Numbered from the stretch's first letter, positions 22,134 to 33,346 are shown. The stretch is DNA of 64,000 bases from Trematomus loennbergii (GCA_012861695.1 JAAOOA010000447.1:209001-273000), one strand, 5' to 3'. The notes: generated from the sequence alone by a model not told the origin. Program-made: numbers and translations.

Positions 22134-23213
22134 GGCCTGTACTACGAAGCCGGATGTTCTCTTAGCTGACTTCAGGTAAACTCTGGCTTTCTGGTCCTAC
22201 GACGCTGGTTCTCTTTTTAGCGGGCTAGATCTCCATGGTAACTTATGCTGAGCGGCAAAACCTCCTCCGGAGCAGGTTAGGTTGCAGGCTAAGAGATCAA
22301 CTCAGTGAAAGCACCGCCTGCTGACCAATCAGAGCTCCGTGTGCGGAGTTTAAAGATATCAAGTCATATTACAGGATAGAGGAAATACAGAAAAACTGCT
22401 GTTGCAGGAAAGACGGCCGGCAAAAATCACAGACTGTGTGAACGTGAACATTAATAGAATATCACCTCCTCCCATCTTCAGAGCAATCTGACTATTATAA
22501 CATTAGCGTTAAGAAAGCTTACTTAAATATCTGCCACAACATAAGTAACCGGATCAGAGTAACATTAAGTACAGTCTGTGGCACTGTGAGTGCAGACGTA
22601 GATGTGTCCCATTATCATTCATATCATATCACATCATAATGTATCATATATCTCCTTATCTGAGTCAGCTGAGCCGTATCTGGCGTGCAACACTCACAGT
22701 GTCACATACTGTATGCAGAAGTATTATTTTAAGCAACACATTAAGTTGACCAAACACTCGAGTCAAATGTAATGAAAGTCAGATCGTGTCTTAGACGGGG
22801 CAGTGATATCATAAACCTGTTAATGTACGCATTCAAACACTTTCTCTGTTACCAGCTGTATTCACCTTGCAGGTGCAGCTATGTGGCTTGATCCTGGATA
22901 AAGTGTTTAAGTCATGGATGTTTAAAGTTTAACTTCTTCATATTTGACTAATATTAAAGTTCACTTTTCATTCAGGAAGTATGACGCTGCGCTGTCAGTA
23001 CGCTTGTCCATGTTTGTGATTGGTCGAATGCTCCAGATACCACCCCTTTCATGTGAACGCGCACCTAACTAGATAGGACACGGCTGGCTTGAGCGATCCA
23101 CTTGATAACCAGCGTCGTAGGACCGCTTAGTGAGAGCGCGTATGTTTTGGATTGGGCCAACGGCTAACTCCAACATATCCAGGTTAGGAAAATCCGGCTT
23201 CGTAGTACAGGCC
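22134..23213. mobile_element. PIF/Harbinger-like MITE inside the deleted Gypsy
   Basis: Terminal inverted repeats GGCCTGTACTACGAAGCCGG at both ends, and a second subterminal inverted pair GTCCTACGACGCTGGTT (about 22193 and 23108). The length is about 1.08 kb with no transposase seen. It splits the end of the Gypsy pol frame: codons for QTR lie to the left and an SGRVSKPATRLDL ending with a stop lies to the right. Confidence 0.75.
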
Positions 23214-23685
23214 TCTGGTCTGGCCGTGTCAGTAAGCCGGCCACTAGGTTGGACTTGTAGACAGGAGTGTTTGGGTGTTTCACAATGACCTCTGGGGGTG
23301 AATAGAAAAAACAACACCTATGGCCTTTGGGGGGGAGAACATGAATAGGGAAACACAGGTGGACTCTGAGTCTGCTGAATTTTGAGTTGTTTATTGTGAA
23401 TGTTATGTACAAATGTGATTACTGCTGCAATGTTAGAGAAAGAAAACTTGCATCTTGAATTGTATTTTGTTACAGCACTACTGAAGGTATTGGTTACCCA
23501 TCTTGATTAACATAATCTGTGAAGTTAACCTGTATTCATAGGACACTTTTGGTTGGTCAGCACGACTGAATGAACATTTGTTATCAGTTTGACTGTTGTT
23601 TACTATTACAGGATGATGCTGTGGACTAATCGGTCAAAACTCTTTACAGTTATTTAAAATTAAATAACTGTGAAAAAAGGGGAGA

Positions 23686-23879
23686 TGTCACATATGCATA
23701 CAATGCATACTGAGTTAAGGCTGTTACGGCAGTGTTGCAACATGCTTTACGGCATGAGAAGGACTGCTTTACTTCAGAGGAAGCCCGCCAGTTGTCATGT
23801 TGCTGCCTCCTGTAATGTCTTGACTTACTGTACAATAAACCTGAGTCGTGAAACATACTCGACCCTCGATCATTCTACA
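23686..23879 (+). repeat. 3' LTR of the deleted Gypsy
   Basis: 194 bp, preceded by the purine tract at about 23672-23685. Contains TACAATAAACC in place of TATAATAAACC of the 5' LTR. Confidence 0.9.
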
Positions 23880-24420
23880 TATCTGAACAACAAAGTGGGC
23901 AAAAATCATTTCATTCATTTATTGGAAACATTTTCATGATCGCTTTTTCGTTTACATTTTCATTTATTGTCATTTCCATTCAGTCAGTCATTAAGTGCTA
24001 TTTAACATGTTAATGTGCTACATATCCACACAAACAAAGTGATCAATCCAATCCAATGAATGTTAATCTAACTGGGTTTTGATAGATAACATATCTCTTT
24101 TTCTTCTCTCAATTATTTTATTTCTATTGTGCACTCTAATCAATATTAATCTAACTATTGTTCGTTTATACATTTTAAGAATGGTGTTTATCTTTTTTGA
24201 GAATGAGTTCTTATTTAATGTATTTGGGTCTCCAACAGATGATACAAATGTATATGTCAGTAAATGTGTACTAACAGAGGCGGGGGTGTTTGTGAACACA
24301 ACGGGGACAGAGCTGCTGTCAGACGATCAGCTGTGCGGCGTCATCACAAACGGACGTGGCTTCACGTGACGCTCCGGAGGAAAGGACGTCCATTGCTCTG
24401 AAAACTCATTTCCTGCTTCT

Positions 24421-24482
24421 CGTGGTTTCCTTGCGTCTCTCCATGCTTCCTGGTGGGAGGGACTAGACGCAGGGAAACCACG
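24421..24482. other. hairpin conserved in all R1 copies
   Basis: CGTGGTTTCCTTGCGTC pairs with GACGCAGGGAAACCACG around a loop of about 28 bases, with one mismatch. R1a (about 2330-2393) and R1c (about 39114-39172) carry the same stem with small changes and a shorter loop in R1c. Confidence 0.7.
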
Positions 24483-24659
24483 CAAGTGAGGGACGCAAGG
24501 AATCCATTGAATCGACCTGAGAAGCAGCCTAGGAGCTGCCACTGAGAAGGCTCTAAGGGAGATGAAGTGGGATCGTTCAGTGAGGTAGCACTGGAGCCAT
24601 CTGAGTGCAGTACCTTGAGTCCTGAGGGCAAATGTTATCATGCTGAGTGAACCCACTGA

Positions 24660-25430
24660 GAAGCAGCCTCTCTGTGATCACCCTGTGACCTGCTTCTGAG
24701 TGTTGAGTGTGTGTGAGGTGGGAGGTGGAGGGTTAGAGTAGGTTTGGGGTACCTCTACATCCTAGGTCAACTGTGTTAGACACACTAGGTTAGTAGATTG
24801 AAGCCCCCCTGTAAATGTTTTGTTTCCTTGTTAGTAGACCAGATAGTGAGGGGGGGCTTTTTGTTTGAGGTGTGTTTCAGAGAGGAGATTTAGAGATTGG
24901 TCTTTCTGTTATATTTATTCACTTAAGTTGTTGGCGTTATTGTTTTGGTGTAAATAAAAACACCTTCACGGTGACTCTCTCGATGTTATTGGTTGTTGTC
25001 TCGACGTAAACAGCACGTTATGTTTCTCATACTGCCTGAGCTGCAGCTCCTCTTTTCACCTCCGTCTGAAACCAGAGCCCAGTCAATGGAAATGATGAAA
25101 CAGAAGTCAAAGGATGAGGGCAGTGACCCACACATGAAACTCAGTGTATTATTAGTATTTATTAAACTGTAACTCCATTGATATAGTGTTTTATTTAAAT
25201 ATTGCACATTCATTAGATACTTTTTACATTTTAATTACATCTTTATATTTCATTCATAAAGCACAGAATGATATTATAATTCATCTCAAAGACTATGAGA
25301 CTAGAATCATCTTCAGTCGAGCATCTGTCCTCCATTGGCTGTAAACAATACTTACTGTTTATTGATGAAACATCTGTAATTGATGCAGAGTTACCCTCTT
25401 TCTATCTTTAAAGAAGACTTGATGTTATTG
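24660..25430. other. intergenic, 3' side of the agmatinase-like gene
   Basis: No coding region is recognised. A stretch with 'gtaaataaaaacacc' near 24950 looks like a polyadenylation region of an unidentified transcript or element on the plus strand. Confidence 0.35.
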
Positions 25431-25437
25431 ATTAGAA

Positions 25438-25510
25438 TCAGAGGTATTTGACGTTGGGGAGGACGCAGAGCATCTCGAACAGGAGGTTAGCTCGGTCAGC
25501 GCCGTGTTTC
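25438..25510 (-). CDS. agmat: agmatinase-like terminal exon
   Basis: 73 bp from a CAG acceptor to the TGA stop at 25438-25440. Encodes the NTALT start and, after a one-base loss (GG to G in the expected ACC-GGA-GCT), [17 protein letters not shown]. The C-terminus fits the usual end of AGMAT. Confidence 0.85.
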
Positions 25511-26172
25511 CTGAGGGGGGGGAAATATATCAATATAATGATTTCAACATAATTCAATATATGAATGATGAAATAGAGTGTGTAGTACCGTGGTGTCGTA
25601 GGGGGGAGACACCTCCACCAGGTCACAGCCCACCAGGTTCAAACCCCGACAGCCGCCGGGATTATCTCCACTCCCTGAAAACAGAACAATAAATCAGAAT
25701 CATCTAAAAACGATGCTGGCCGACAGGAGAAACATGCTCTTTCTGAAAATCACAATTATCACTTTTTACAAAAAATCTCAAAATAAAGACTTTTCCGAAA
25801 ATCACTGAATTTTCCCTTTTTCTGAAATTCTCACGTTTTTTCTGATAATCTCAAAATTCCTACTTCGTTTTAAAAATCTCAGAATTCTCCCTTTCTTCCC
25901 CCACTATAAATCCAGTAGAAGTGGTAGTATATATAGAAGTGTCAAATAAGAACCGATGTAATATAGCAGTAAGCAGTAGTTACAGTAGTCTACCTGTATG
26001 GGGGTGAGCCCGGCGATCTCGGGGGTCCCGGTGCCCGGAGCGAAGCCGGGGTCCAGAGCATCGATATCAAAACTCAGGTACACCGGACCCCTCCCATCTG
26101 ACCCCTGACCTCCTCCATCAGGGGAGCCAGAGACTTGAACCAGCACTCCTCCACCTGCACTACACGGAAACC

Positions 26173-26241
<69 letters not shown>

Positions 26242-26864
26242 ACACACACACACACACACACCACACACACACATACAGTCAGTCAGGCCCAATTCCAAAC
26301 CGCCCCCTACACACTAACCCTGTCACGATTCTTATATATTAGTTTTGTGTGTTTAGTTTCCAGTTTTATTTGAAATTCTGTTCTCCCTGTGTCTGGTCTT
26401 CCTTCTGTGTTTGCCCTCCTGTGTCTGATTGTCTCTTTGTGTTTCTGCCTCCCCTGCCCAGCTGTGTCTTGTCCTGTGATAAACCTTCTGTGTTAATTTT
26501 TTTAATTTAACCCAAGAAATGCTGATTTGAAACCATTGTTACGAAAAGTTACGGGGTTGCAAGGGGGAGTGGGTAGGGTGAGGTTTGGAATTGGGCCTCA
26601 GTCAGTTAGTCAGTACCCTGTGTTACAGGAAGTAGCTGGCATCAGAGGTACGTAGAACTAGATCTTATTGATCTCCGGTACCTGAGCACGGCTCCAGGCG
26701 TAGGAGTCGGCGGAGTAACCGGACCCCGCAGGCCGATCTGCACCACCCGGCTGCAGTCCAGCAGCCCTCCTCCACACAGCGTCTGAAGGGGGTCCCGCTC
26801 CCCCAGAACCACATCACTGGTGTCAGCGTGAGCGTCAACGTGGACCAGACCCACCGGGCCGTGC
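25438..26864 (-). CDS. agmat: agmatinase-like ureohydrolase, last four exons
   Basis: Agmatinase hydrolyses agmatine to putrescine and urea using two Mn ions and is usually mitochondrial. Four exons are seen: 26864-26682, 26172-25994, 25674-25589 and 25510-25438. They carry the metal motif HVDAHAD, then [11 protein letters not shown], the second metal motif [33 protein letters not shown] and the C-terminal [19 protein letters not shown]. This order and wording closely follow vertebrate AGMAT. Each exon contains at least one one-base break, mostly a missing base in a homopolymer. The first exon also lacks the codons before TPF. The N-terminal exons are not in the window. It may be a decayed gene or a real gene with assembly errors. 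Confidence 0.85.
25589..25674 (-). CDS. agmat: agmatinase-like penultimate exon
   Basis: 86 bp, CAG acceptor and GTACTA donor. Encodes a [24 protein letters not shown] sequence and SPPYDTT, with an indel in the run around 'atcccggcggc'. [12 protein letters not shown] is a family signature near the active site. Confidence 0.82.
25994..26172 (-). CDS. agmat: agmatinase-like exon with second metal motif
   Basis: 179 bp; one missing G in a G run would restore 180 bp (60 codons). Encodes [24 protein letters not shown], then [18 protein letters not shown]. The acceptor AG follows directly on a (TG)n tract that serves as the intron end. Confidence 0.85.
26175..26262. repeat. (CA)n microsatellite at an intron end
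   Basis: CA repeats with two breaks, ending two or three bases from the splice acceptor of the agmatinase-like exon at 26172. Read on the gene's strand it is a (TG)n acceptor tract. Confidence 0.95.
26284..26598. mobile_element. hAT-type MITE in the agmatinase-like intron
   Basis: Inverted termini AGGCCCAATTCCAAACC on both sides, flanked by a perfect 8-bp duplication CAGTCAGT (26276-26283 and 26599-26606). About 315 bp, no coding capacity. Confidence 0.82.
26682..26864 (-). CDS. agmat: agmatinase-like exon with DAHAD motif
   Basis: 183 bp, CTGCAG acceptor and GTACCG donor. Encodes [20 protein letters not shown] with the first Mn-binding motif, then in another frame the remains of [10 protein letters not shown], then [14 protein letters not shown]. 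The family-typical segment before TPF (ending in His-Gly) is missing, about 11 bases, and one base is missing near GGTCCGG. Confidence 0.82.
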
Positions 26865-26878
26865 CTGCAGGGAACCAC

Positions 26879-29036
26879 AGAGTATTACAGAGTATTACAG
26901 AGTACCACAGAGTATTACAGAGTATTACAAAGTATTACAGGGTATTACAGAGTATTACAGGGTATTACAGAGTATTACAAAGTATTACAGAGTATTACAG
27001 AGTGTTACAGAGTATTACAGAGTATTAGAGAGTATTACATGGTATTACAGAGTATTACAGGGTATTACAGAGTATTACAGAGTATTACAGAGTACCACAG
27101 AGTACCACAGAGTATTACAGAGTATTACAGACAACTACAGAGTATTACAGAGTATTACAGAGTGTTACAGAGTATTACAGAGTATTACAGAGTATTACAG
27201 AGAACTACAGAGTATTACAGAGTATTACAGAGTGTTACAGAGTATTACAGGGTATTACAGAGTATTACAAAGTATTACAGAGTATTACAGAGTGTTACAG
27301 AGTATTACAGAGTATTACAGAGTATTACAGAGTATTACAAAGTATTACAGGGTATTACAGAGTATTACAGGGTATTACAGAGTATTACAAAGTATTACAG
27401 GGTATTACAGAGTGTTACAGAGTATTACAGAGTATTACAGAGTATTACAGGGTATTACAGAGTATTACAAAGTATTACAGAGTATTACAGAGTGTTACAG
27501 AGTATTACAAAGTAGTACAGGGTATTACAGAGTATTACAGGGTATTACAGAGTATTACAGAGTATTACAGAGTACCACAGTGTACCACAGAGTATTACAG
27601 AGTATTACGGAGTATTACAGGGTATTACAGAGTATTACAAAGTATTACAGGGTATTACAGAGTATTACAGAGTATTATAGAGTATTACAGAGTATTACAG
27701 AGTATTACAGGGTATTACAGAGTATTACAGAGTATTACAGAGTGTTACAGAGTATTACAGAGTATTACAGAGTATTACAGGGTATTACAGAGTATTACAG
27801 AGTATTACAGAGTACCACGGAGTACCACGGAGTATTACAGAGTATTACGGAGTATTACAGGGTATTACAGAGTATTACAAAGTATTACAGGGTATTACAG
27901 AGTATTACAGAGTATTACAGAGTATTACAGAGTGTTACAGAGTATTACAGAGTATTACAGAGTATTACAGAGTATTACAAAGTATTACAGGGGATTACAG
28001 AGTATTACAGGGTATTACAGAGTATTACAAAGTATTACAGGGTATTACAGAGTGTTACAGAGTGTTACAGAGTATTACAGAGTATTACAGAGTATTACAG
28101 GGTATTACAGAGTATTACAAAGTATTACAGAGTATTACAGGTGTTACAGAGTATTACAAAGTATTACAGGGTATTACAGAGTATTACAGGGTATTACAGA
28201 GTATTACAGAGTATTACAGAGTACCACAGAGTACCACAGAGTATTACAGAGTATTACGGAGTATTACAGGGTATTACAGAGTATTACAAAGTATTACAGG
28301 GTATTACAGAGTATTACAGAGTATTACTGAGTATTACAGAGTATTACAGAGTATTATAGAGTATTACAGAGTATTACAGAGTATTACAGGGTATTACAGA
28401 GTATTACAGAGTATTACAGAGTGTTACAGAGTATTACAGAGTATTACAGGGTATTACATAGTATTACAGGGTATTACAGAGTATTACAGAGTATTACAGA
28501 GTACCACGGAGTACCACGGAGTATTACAGAGTATTACGGAGTATTACAGGGTATTACAGAGTATTACAAAGTATTACAGGGTATTACAGAGTATTACAGA
28601 GTATTACTGAGTATTACAGAGTATTACAGAGTATTATAGAGTATTACAGAGTATTACAGAGTATTACAGGGTATTACAGAGTATTACAGAGTATTACAGA
28701 GTGTTACAGAGTATTACAGAGTATTACAGGGTATTACAGAGTATTACAGGGTATTACAGAGTATTACAGAGTATTACAGAGTACCACGGAGTACCACGGA
28801 GTATTACAGAGTATTACGGAGTATTACAGGGTATTACAGAGTATTACAAAGTATTACAGGGTATTACAGAGTATTACAGAGTATTACAGAGTATTACTGA
28901 GTATTACAGAGTATTACAGAGTATTATAGAGTATTACAGAGTATTACAGAGTATTACAGGGTATTACAGAGTATTACAGAGTATTACAGAGTGTTACAGA
29001 GTATTACAGAGTATTACAAAGTATTACAGAGTATTA
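26879..29036. repeat. 10-bp minisatellite (AGTATTACAG)n, left part
   Basis: About 216 copies of a 10-bp unit with variants ggtattacag, agtattacaa, agtgttacag and agtaccacag. It starts 15 bp upstream of the agmatinase-like exon's acceptor. Variant blocks recur at 28221, 28501 and 28781, showing a higher-order period of about 280 bp. All frames are open because 30 bp codes ten residues without a stop; no protein is implied. Confidence 0.97.
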
Positions 29037-29252
29037 GGCAAGGCAAGGCAAGGCAAGGCAAGGCAAGGCAAGTTTATTTATATAGCACCTTTCAACACAA
29101 GGTAATTCAAAGTGCTTTACAAAAATGGAAGACATTTTAAAAATGGCATTTAAAATCAGTCATTAAAAAGAAAAGATAATAAAATAAACATTAAAAGAAA
29201 AAATACATGGATAAAAGTTAAAAGTTACAGTGCAGTTTAAGATGTGAATAGT

Positions 29253-30937
29253 TCAATTAAAAGCAGCGGCAAAAAGAAAAGTCTTCAGCCTGGATTTCAA
29301 AGTAGTAAGAGTTGCAGCGGACCTGCAGGTTTCTGGGAGTTTGTTCCAGATATTTGGAGCATAATAACTGAACGCTGCTTCTCCATGTTTAGTTCTGACT
29401 CTGGGGACAGAAAGCTGACCAGTCCCTGAAGACCTGAGAGATCTGGATGGTTCATAATTTAGCAGGAGGTCAGAAATGTATTTTGGGCCTAAACCATTCA
29501 AAGCTTTAGAAACCAGCAACAATATTTTGAAATCTATTCTTTGACACACAGGAAGCCAGTGTAAGGACTTCAGAACAGGAGTGATGTGATCCACTTTCTT
29601 AGTGTTAGTGAGGACTCGAGCAGCGGCGTTCTGAATTAGCTGCAGCTTTCTAATAGATTTTTTAGTGAGGCCTGTAAAGACACCATTGCAGTAGTCGAGT
29701 CTACTGAAGATAAAAGCATGGACAAGTTTTTCCAAATCCTGCTGTGACATTAGTCCTTTAATCCTAGATATGTTCTTTAGGTGATAGTAGGCTGATTTAG
29801 TAACTGTTTTAATGTGACTGTTGAAACTCAGGTCAGAGTCCATGACTACACCTAGATTTCTGGCTTTATCTGTTGTTTTGAACATTGCAGACTGAAGCTC
29901 AGCGCTAACTTTTATACGTTCTGCCTTGGCTCCAAAAACCATTACCTCAGTTTTATCTTTGTTTAATTGGAGAAAGTTCTGACACATCCAGTCATTGATT
30001 TGTTCAATGCACTTACTCAGTGTTTGAATTGGAGCATAATCTCCTGGTGAAATTGTTACGTAAATTTGTGTGTCATCCGCATAGCTATGGTAACTTATTT
30101 GTTGTTTTTCATTATCTGAGCCAGTGGTAGCATGTAGATGTTAAAGAGAAGAGGCCCCAAGATGGAGCCTTGAGGTACCCCACATGTCATATTTGTCAAC
30201 TCAGATGTGTATTTACCTATAGAAACAAAGTTTTTTCTGTCCTTTAAGTAGGACTCAAACCAATTTAGAACTGTTGCCGAAAGTCCCACCCAGTTTTCTA
30301 GTCGGTCTAGTAATATGTTGTGGTCAACAGTGTCAAACGCAGCACTGAGATCTAATAATACTAACACTGAAGTTCTGCCACTGTCTGTGTTTAAGTGGAT
30401 GTCATTGAAGACCTTTACAAGAGCAGTCTCAGTGCTGTGGTTTGGACGAAATCCTGACTGGAACACATCCAAACAGTTATTTAAATGCAAGAAGTTACTC
30501 AACTGTTGAAATACAACTTTTTCAATGATTTTACCTAGAAATGGCAGGTTTGATATTGGCCTATAATTGTTCATTACTGAGGCATCTAGATTATTCTTTT
30601 TTAAGAGCGGTTTAATGACTGCAGTTTTCAGGGCCTCTGGAAAAATACCTGAGTGAAGAGATGTGTTTACTATATGAAGTAGATCTGAGGCCATGCAAGG
30701 AAAAACATCTTTGAAAAATCCTGTTGGAATAATATCAAGGCAGCAGGAGGAGGATTTCAGAAGTTGAATAATGTCCTCTAAGTTTTTACCATTAATCTGA
30801 TGGAATTGTGTCATGGTGTTTGAATTGATATTAGGTGGACATAGGGACAACACATTTGCTGTACCTGATGTAGAGGCACTGACTGCTTGTCTAATTTTCT
30901 GAATTTTGTCAGTGAAGAAGGAGGCAAAATTTTGCAC
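29253..30937 (-). pseudogene. reverse transcriptase of the L2-like LINE
   Basis: The upstream part (30937-30095) carries PTGFFKDVFP, NNYRPISNLPFLGKIIEKVV, SGFRPNHSTETALVKV, LLDLSAAFDTVDH and CGVPQGSILGPLLFNIYM. One base is missing in an A run near 30100, after which the frame continues with the catalytic YADD motif (about 30080) and, from 29987, FLQLNKDKTEVMVFG, HITPVLKSLHWLPV and LPETCRSAATLTTLKSRLK. Order and motifs are those of L2-clade ORF2. Only one frameshift separates it from a continuous RT region. Confidence 0.88.
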
Positions 30938-30939
30938 GC

Positions 30940-31353
30940 CCTGGTGGATAGAAATTCAGAGGCTACTGACACTGGGGGGTTAGTTAGTCTGTCGACGGTA
31001 GCAAACAAGGCACGTGCGTTGTTTTTGTTTTTGGTAATGATGTCAGAGAAGAAAGACTGTCGTGCGTTTTTCAATTCCAAATTATAAAGGCCAAGTCTCT
31101 CTTTATAGATTTCAAAGTGAACCTGGAGATTTGTTTTTCCCACCTACGTTCAGCTTTTTCGACACTCTCTTTTTTCTGTTCTCACGGTCATGGCCTTTCT
31201 CCATGGCGATATTTTCTTGCTAATCACTTCCTTTACCTTAGTTGGAGCAATGGTATCTATAACATTTTTAATTTTTGAATTAAAATGATCTACTAGCTCA
31301 TTTACTGAGATGTTAGCAGGGGCAAGTGTGGATGAAAAATTATAAGTAAACAT
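30940..31353 (-). pseudogene. linker region upstream of LINE RT
   Basis: Minus-strand fragments KNNARALFATVDRLTNPP and the upstream ELVDHFNSKIKNVIDTIAP belong to the region between endonuclease and RT in L2-like ORF2. Frame changes occur near 31145. Confidence 0.65.
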
Positions 31354-31452
31354 TTCCCTAGTATTTTCTGTTAAATATCGCTTTGTGGTTACCTCTTTCT
31401 GAACATTTTTGTGAACAGAAATAGAGCTCTCAAAGAAAACACAGGAATGTAG

Positions 31453-31932
31453 GAGTATTACAGAGTATTACAGAGAACTACAGAGTATTACAGAGTATTA
31501 CAGAGTGTTACAGAGTATTACAGAGTATTACAGAGAACTACAGAGTATTACAGAGTATTACAGAGTATTACAGAGTATTACAGAGTATTACAGGGTATTA
31601 CAGAGTATTACAGAGTATTACAGGGTATTACAGAGTATTACAGAGTATTACAGAGTATTACAGGGTATTACAGAGTATTACAGAGTATTACAGAGTATTA
31701 CAGGGTATTACAGAGTATTACAGAGTATTACAGGGTATTACAGAGTATTACAGAGTGTTACAGAGTATTACAGAGTATTACAGGGTATCACAGAGTATTA
31801 CAGGGTATTACAGAGTATTACAGAGTATTACAGAGTATTACAGAGTATTACAGGGTATTACAGAGTATTACAGAGTATTACAGAGTGTTACAGAGTATTA
31901 CAAAGTAGTACAGAGTATTACAGAGTATTACA
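31453..31932. repeat. 10-bp minisatellite, right part
   Basis: About 48 units of the same AGTATTACAG repeat, continuing the array beyond the LINE insertion. Confidence 0.96.
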
Positions 31933-31939
31933 GGATAGT

Positions 31940-32470
31940 TACCTAGATTTTAGACTTTTTTCTGTATTTTCAGACATTTTAATATATTTATTTTTAAACA
32001 TCTTTTTCATCTATTTTTTAATTTTGTCTTTTTTAAAAACATTTTAATTATTTTGTACATTTTTTATATTTCTTTAAACAATGTTTTTTACAACATTTTC
32101 CACATATTATTTGAACAGTTTTCACATTATTTTGGAGAATCTTTCCATATTTCCTGAAAAAGAAATACCACAATATTCAACATTTAATATAGAATTTAGG
32201 AAAACAAAGGTCTAAAGTCTCAGATTGCAGCTTCTTAAATGTAATTCTTAACCCTCTGTGACAGTAAGCTAAATATCTTTGGAGAGGTCTTCTTAGGCTC
32301 TTTCTCAGTTTACAGACCCACCAACCAGCTTGGTCTATAAAGATGTTGCAGCCATATCTCTCAGTGTGTCGGACTCTGTACTCGCTCATGAAGTAAATGT
32401 GTTTTGTACGTTTGAAGCATTAAAGATTACAGCGTGCATTTTGTTGAGCAACAGCGCATTGATGAATAGC
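31940..32470. other. intergenic, T-rich, no gene seen
   Basis: Long T-rich stretches at 31960-32110. No exon of the agmatinase-like gene is recognised here. Confidence 0.4.
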
Positions 32471-32475
32471 AATAA

Positions 32476-33035
32476 AAGATCTTTGTACCGTGTAATAAAC
32501 TGATACAGAAAACAGGAGATGAATCTGTTGATCATTGATCAGATTCTTAAATTGAGGCTTCACTGCTTCTCTTTATCTCTAAAAACCTTTGAAAACTGAT
32601 AATCTTTGTTTTATTGAGACAGATTTATCCCAGGACTTCAGATGGACGGTGAGTTGCAGCCCTGAAGCAACAAGGCTTTTTAGACCTTTGGTTGAGAACA
32701 TGAACAGAACTGTCCAGTCCAACCTGATCATCAGCAGAGAACAGACTTACTTCTCAGCCACCGCCTGCAGGATGGGACGTATGCAATGGTGTTGTCTCTA
32801 CCTGCAGAGACAGCAGCTGTTAGAGAGCCACCATGGAGCCAATGAGAGCACTAACAGATCTTTGTACCGAGTAATAAACTGATACAGAGACAGAAGATTC
32901 ATCAGCAACCATTCCTGTTGATCATTCACTAAATCTGTAAACATTTCATTGGTTCCTCATTCTTAAATGTGCTCCACTGTTTCTCGTTATCTTTAATAAA
33001 TCTTTGAAAACTGAAAATCTTTGTTGCAGGAATGA
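32476..33035. repeat. diverged direct repeat with AATAAACTGATACAG ends
   Basis: 'agatctttgtaccg' followed by 'gtaataaactgatacag' occurs at about 32478-32512 and again at 32848-32887, and in both places is followed by related sequence up to 'ctttgaaaactga-aatctttgtt'. It looks like a tandem duplication of a 3'-UTR-like sequence of about 370 bp. The open frame between (32589-32882) is not recognised. Confidence 0.55.
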
Positions 33036-33125
33036 GTCCTAAACCCTGCAATGTGTCAGCACAACCCTGTCTCCTAAAAATGACGTTCCCACAGAACTAA
33101 ACTGCATTCTCAATTACGTTTAGCT

Positions 33126-33346
33126 AGAAACGTATTTTCTCCCACACGTTACGTTTGTTATGAACGTATCTCAAATACGTTTATTTTCTACATATCTTCT
33201 AGAAACATATTTTCTCCCACACGTTACGTTTGTTATGAACGTATCTCAAATACGTTTATTTTCTACATATCTTCGAGAAACATATTTTCTCCCACGTTAC
33301 GTTTGTTATGAACGTATCTCAAATACGTTTATTTTCTACATATCTT
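33126..33346. repeat. 75-bp tandem repeat, three copies
   Basis: Copies start at 33126, 33201 and 33276 with AGAAAC-TATTTTCTCCC. Each contains GTTACGTTTGTTATGAACGT and CTCAAATACGTTTATTTTC, with repeated ACGT palindromes. The third copy lacks two bases. Confidence 0.93.

Larger units (their letters stand above)
20581..23879 (+). mobile_element. deleted Gypsy-type LTR retrotransposon
   Basis: Two 194-bp direct LTRs (20581-20774 and 23686-23879) start TGTCACAT and end TCTACA. A tRNA-type PBS, TGGTGTCAGAAGTG (20775-20788), follows the first, and a purine tract 'gaaaaaaggggaga' precedes the second. Inside are gag remnants, a zinc-binding and C-terminal part of integrase, and a Harbinger-type MITE; protease, RT and RNase H are missing. 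Six substitutions between the LTRs (about 3%) mark it as older than the element at 10424. Confidence 0.88.
20391..24658. repeat. dispersed repeat R1, copy b, interrupted by a Gypsy element
   Basis: The R1 sequence runs from 20391 to 20580, is interrupted by a Gypsy element (20581-23879), and resumes at 23880 with 'tatctgaacaac', which directly follows 'gtgatata' in uninterrupted copy c. The left part lacks the GGAGCGA region. The right part keeps the hairpin at 24421-24482 and ends near 24658. Confidence 0.85.
29037..31452 (-). mobile_element. L2-like LINE, 5'-truncated, inserted in the minisatellite
   Basis: The 3' tail is at the left: (GGCAA)n on the plus strand next to 'gtttatttatatagcacct', the common 3' end of L2/CR1-like LINEs. 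The body codes reverse transcriptase on the minus strand. The array sequence GAGTATTA lies at both edges (29029-29036 and 31453-31460). The endonuclease domain is missing, so the copy is 5'-truncated. Confidence 0.9.

Noticed and set aside
26879..29036. CRISPR-like regular array
   Set aside because: Units are contiguous with no unique spacers, no cas genes are present, and the genome is eukaryotic.
26828..29105. Long open frames with YYRVLQSITE repeats (up to 375 residues)
   Set aside because: Produced by the 10-bp minisatellite, open in all frames of one strand. The region is intronic to the agmatinase-like gene.
32589..32882. 97-residue frame starting MKTDNLCFIETDLSQ
   Set aside because: No recognised motif, and it lies between duplicated 3'-UTR-like sequences; splice context is unclear.
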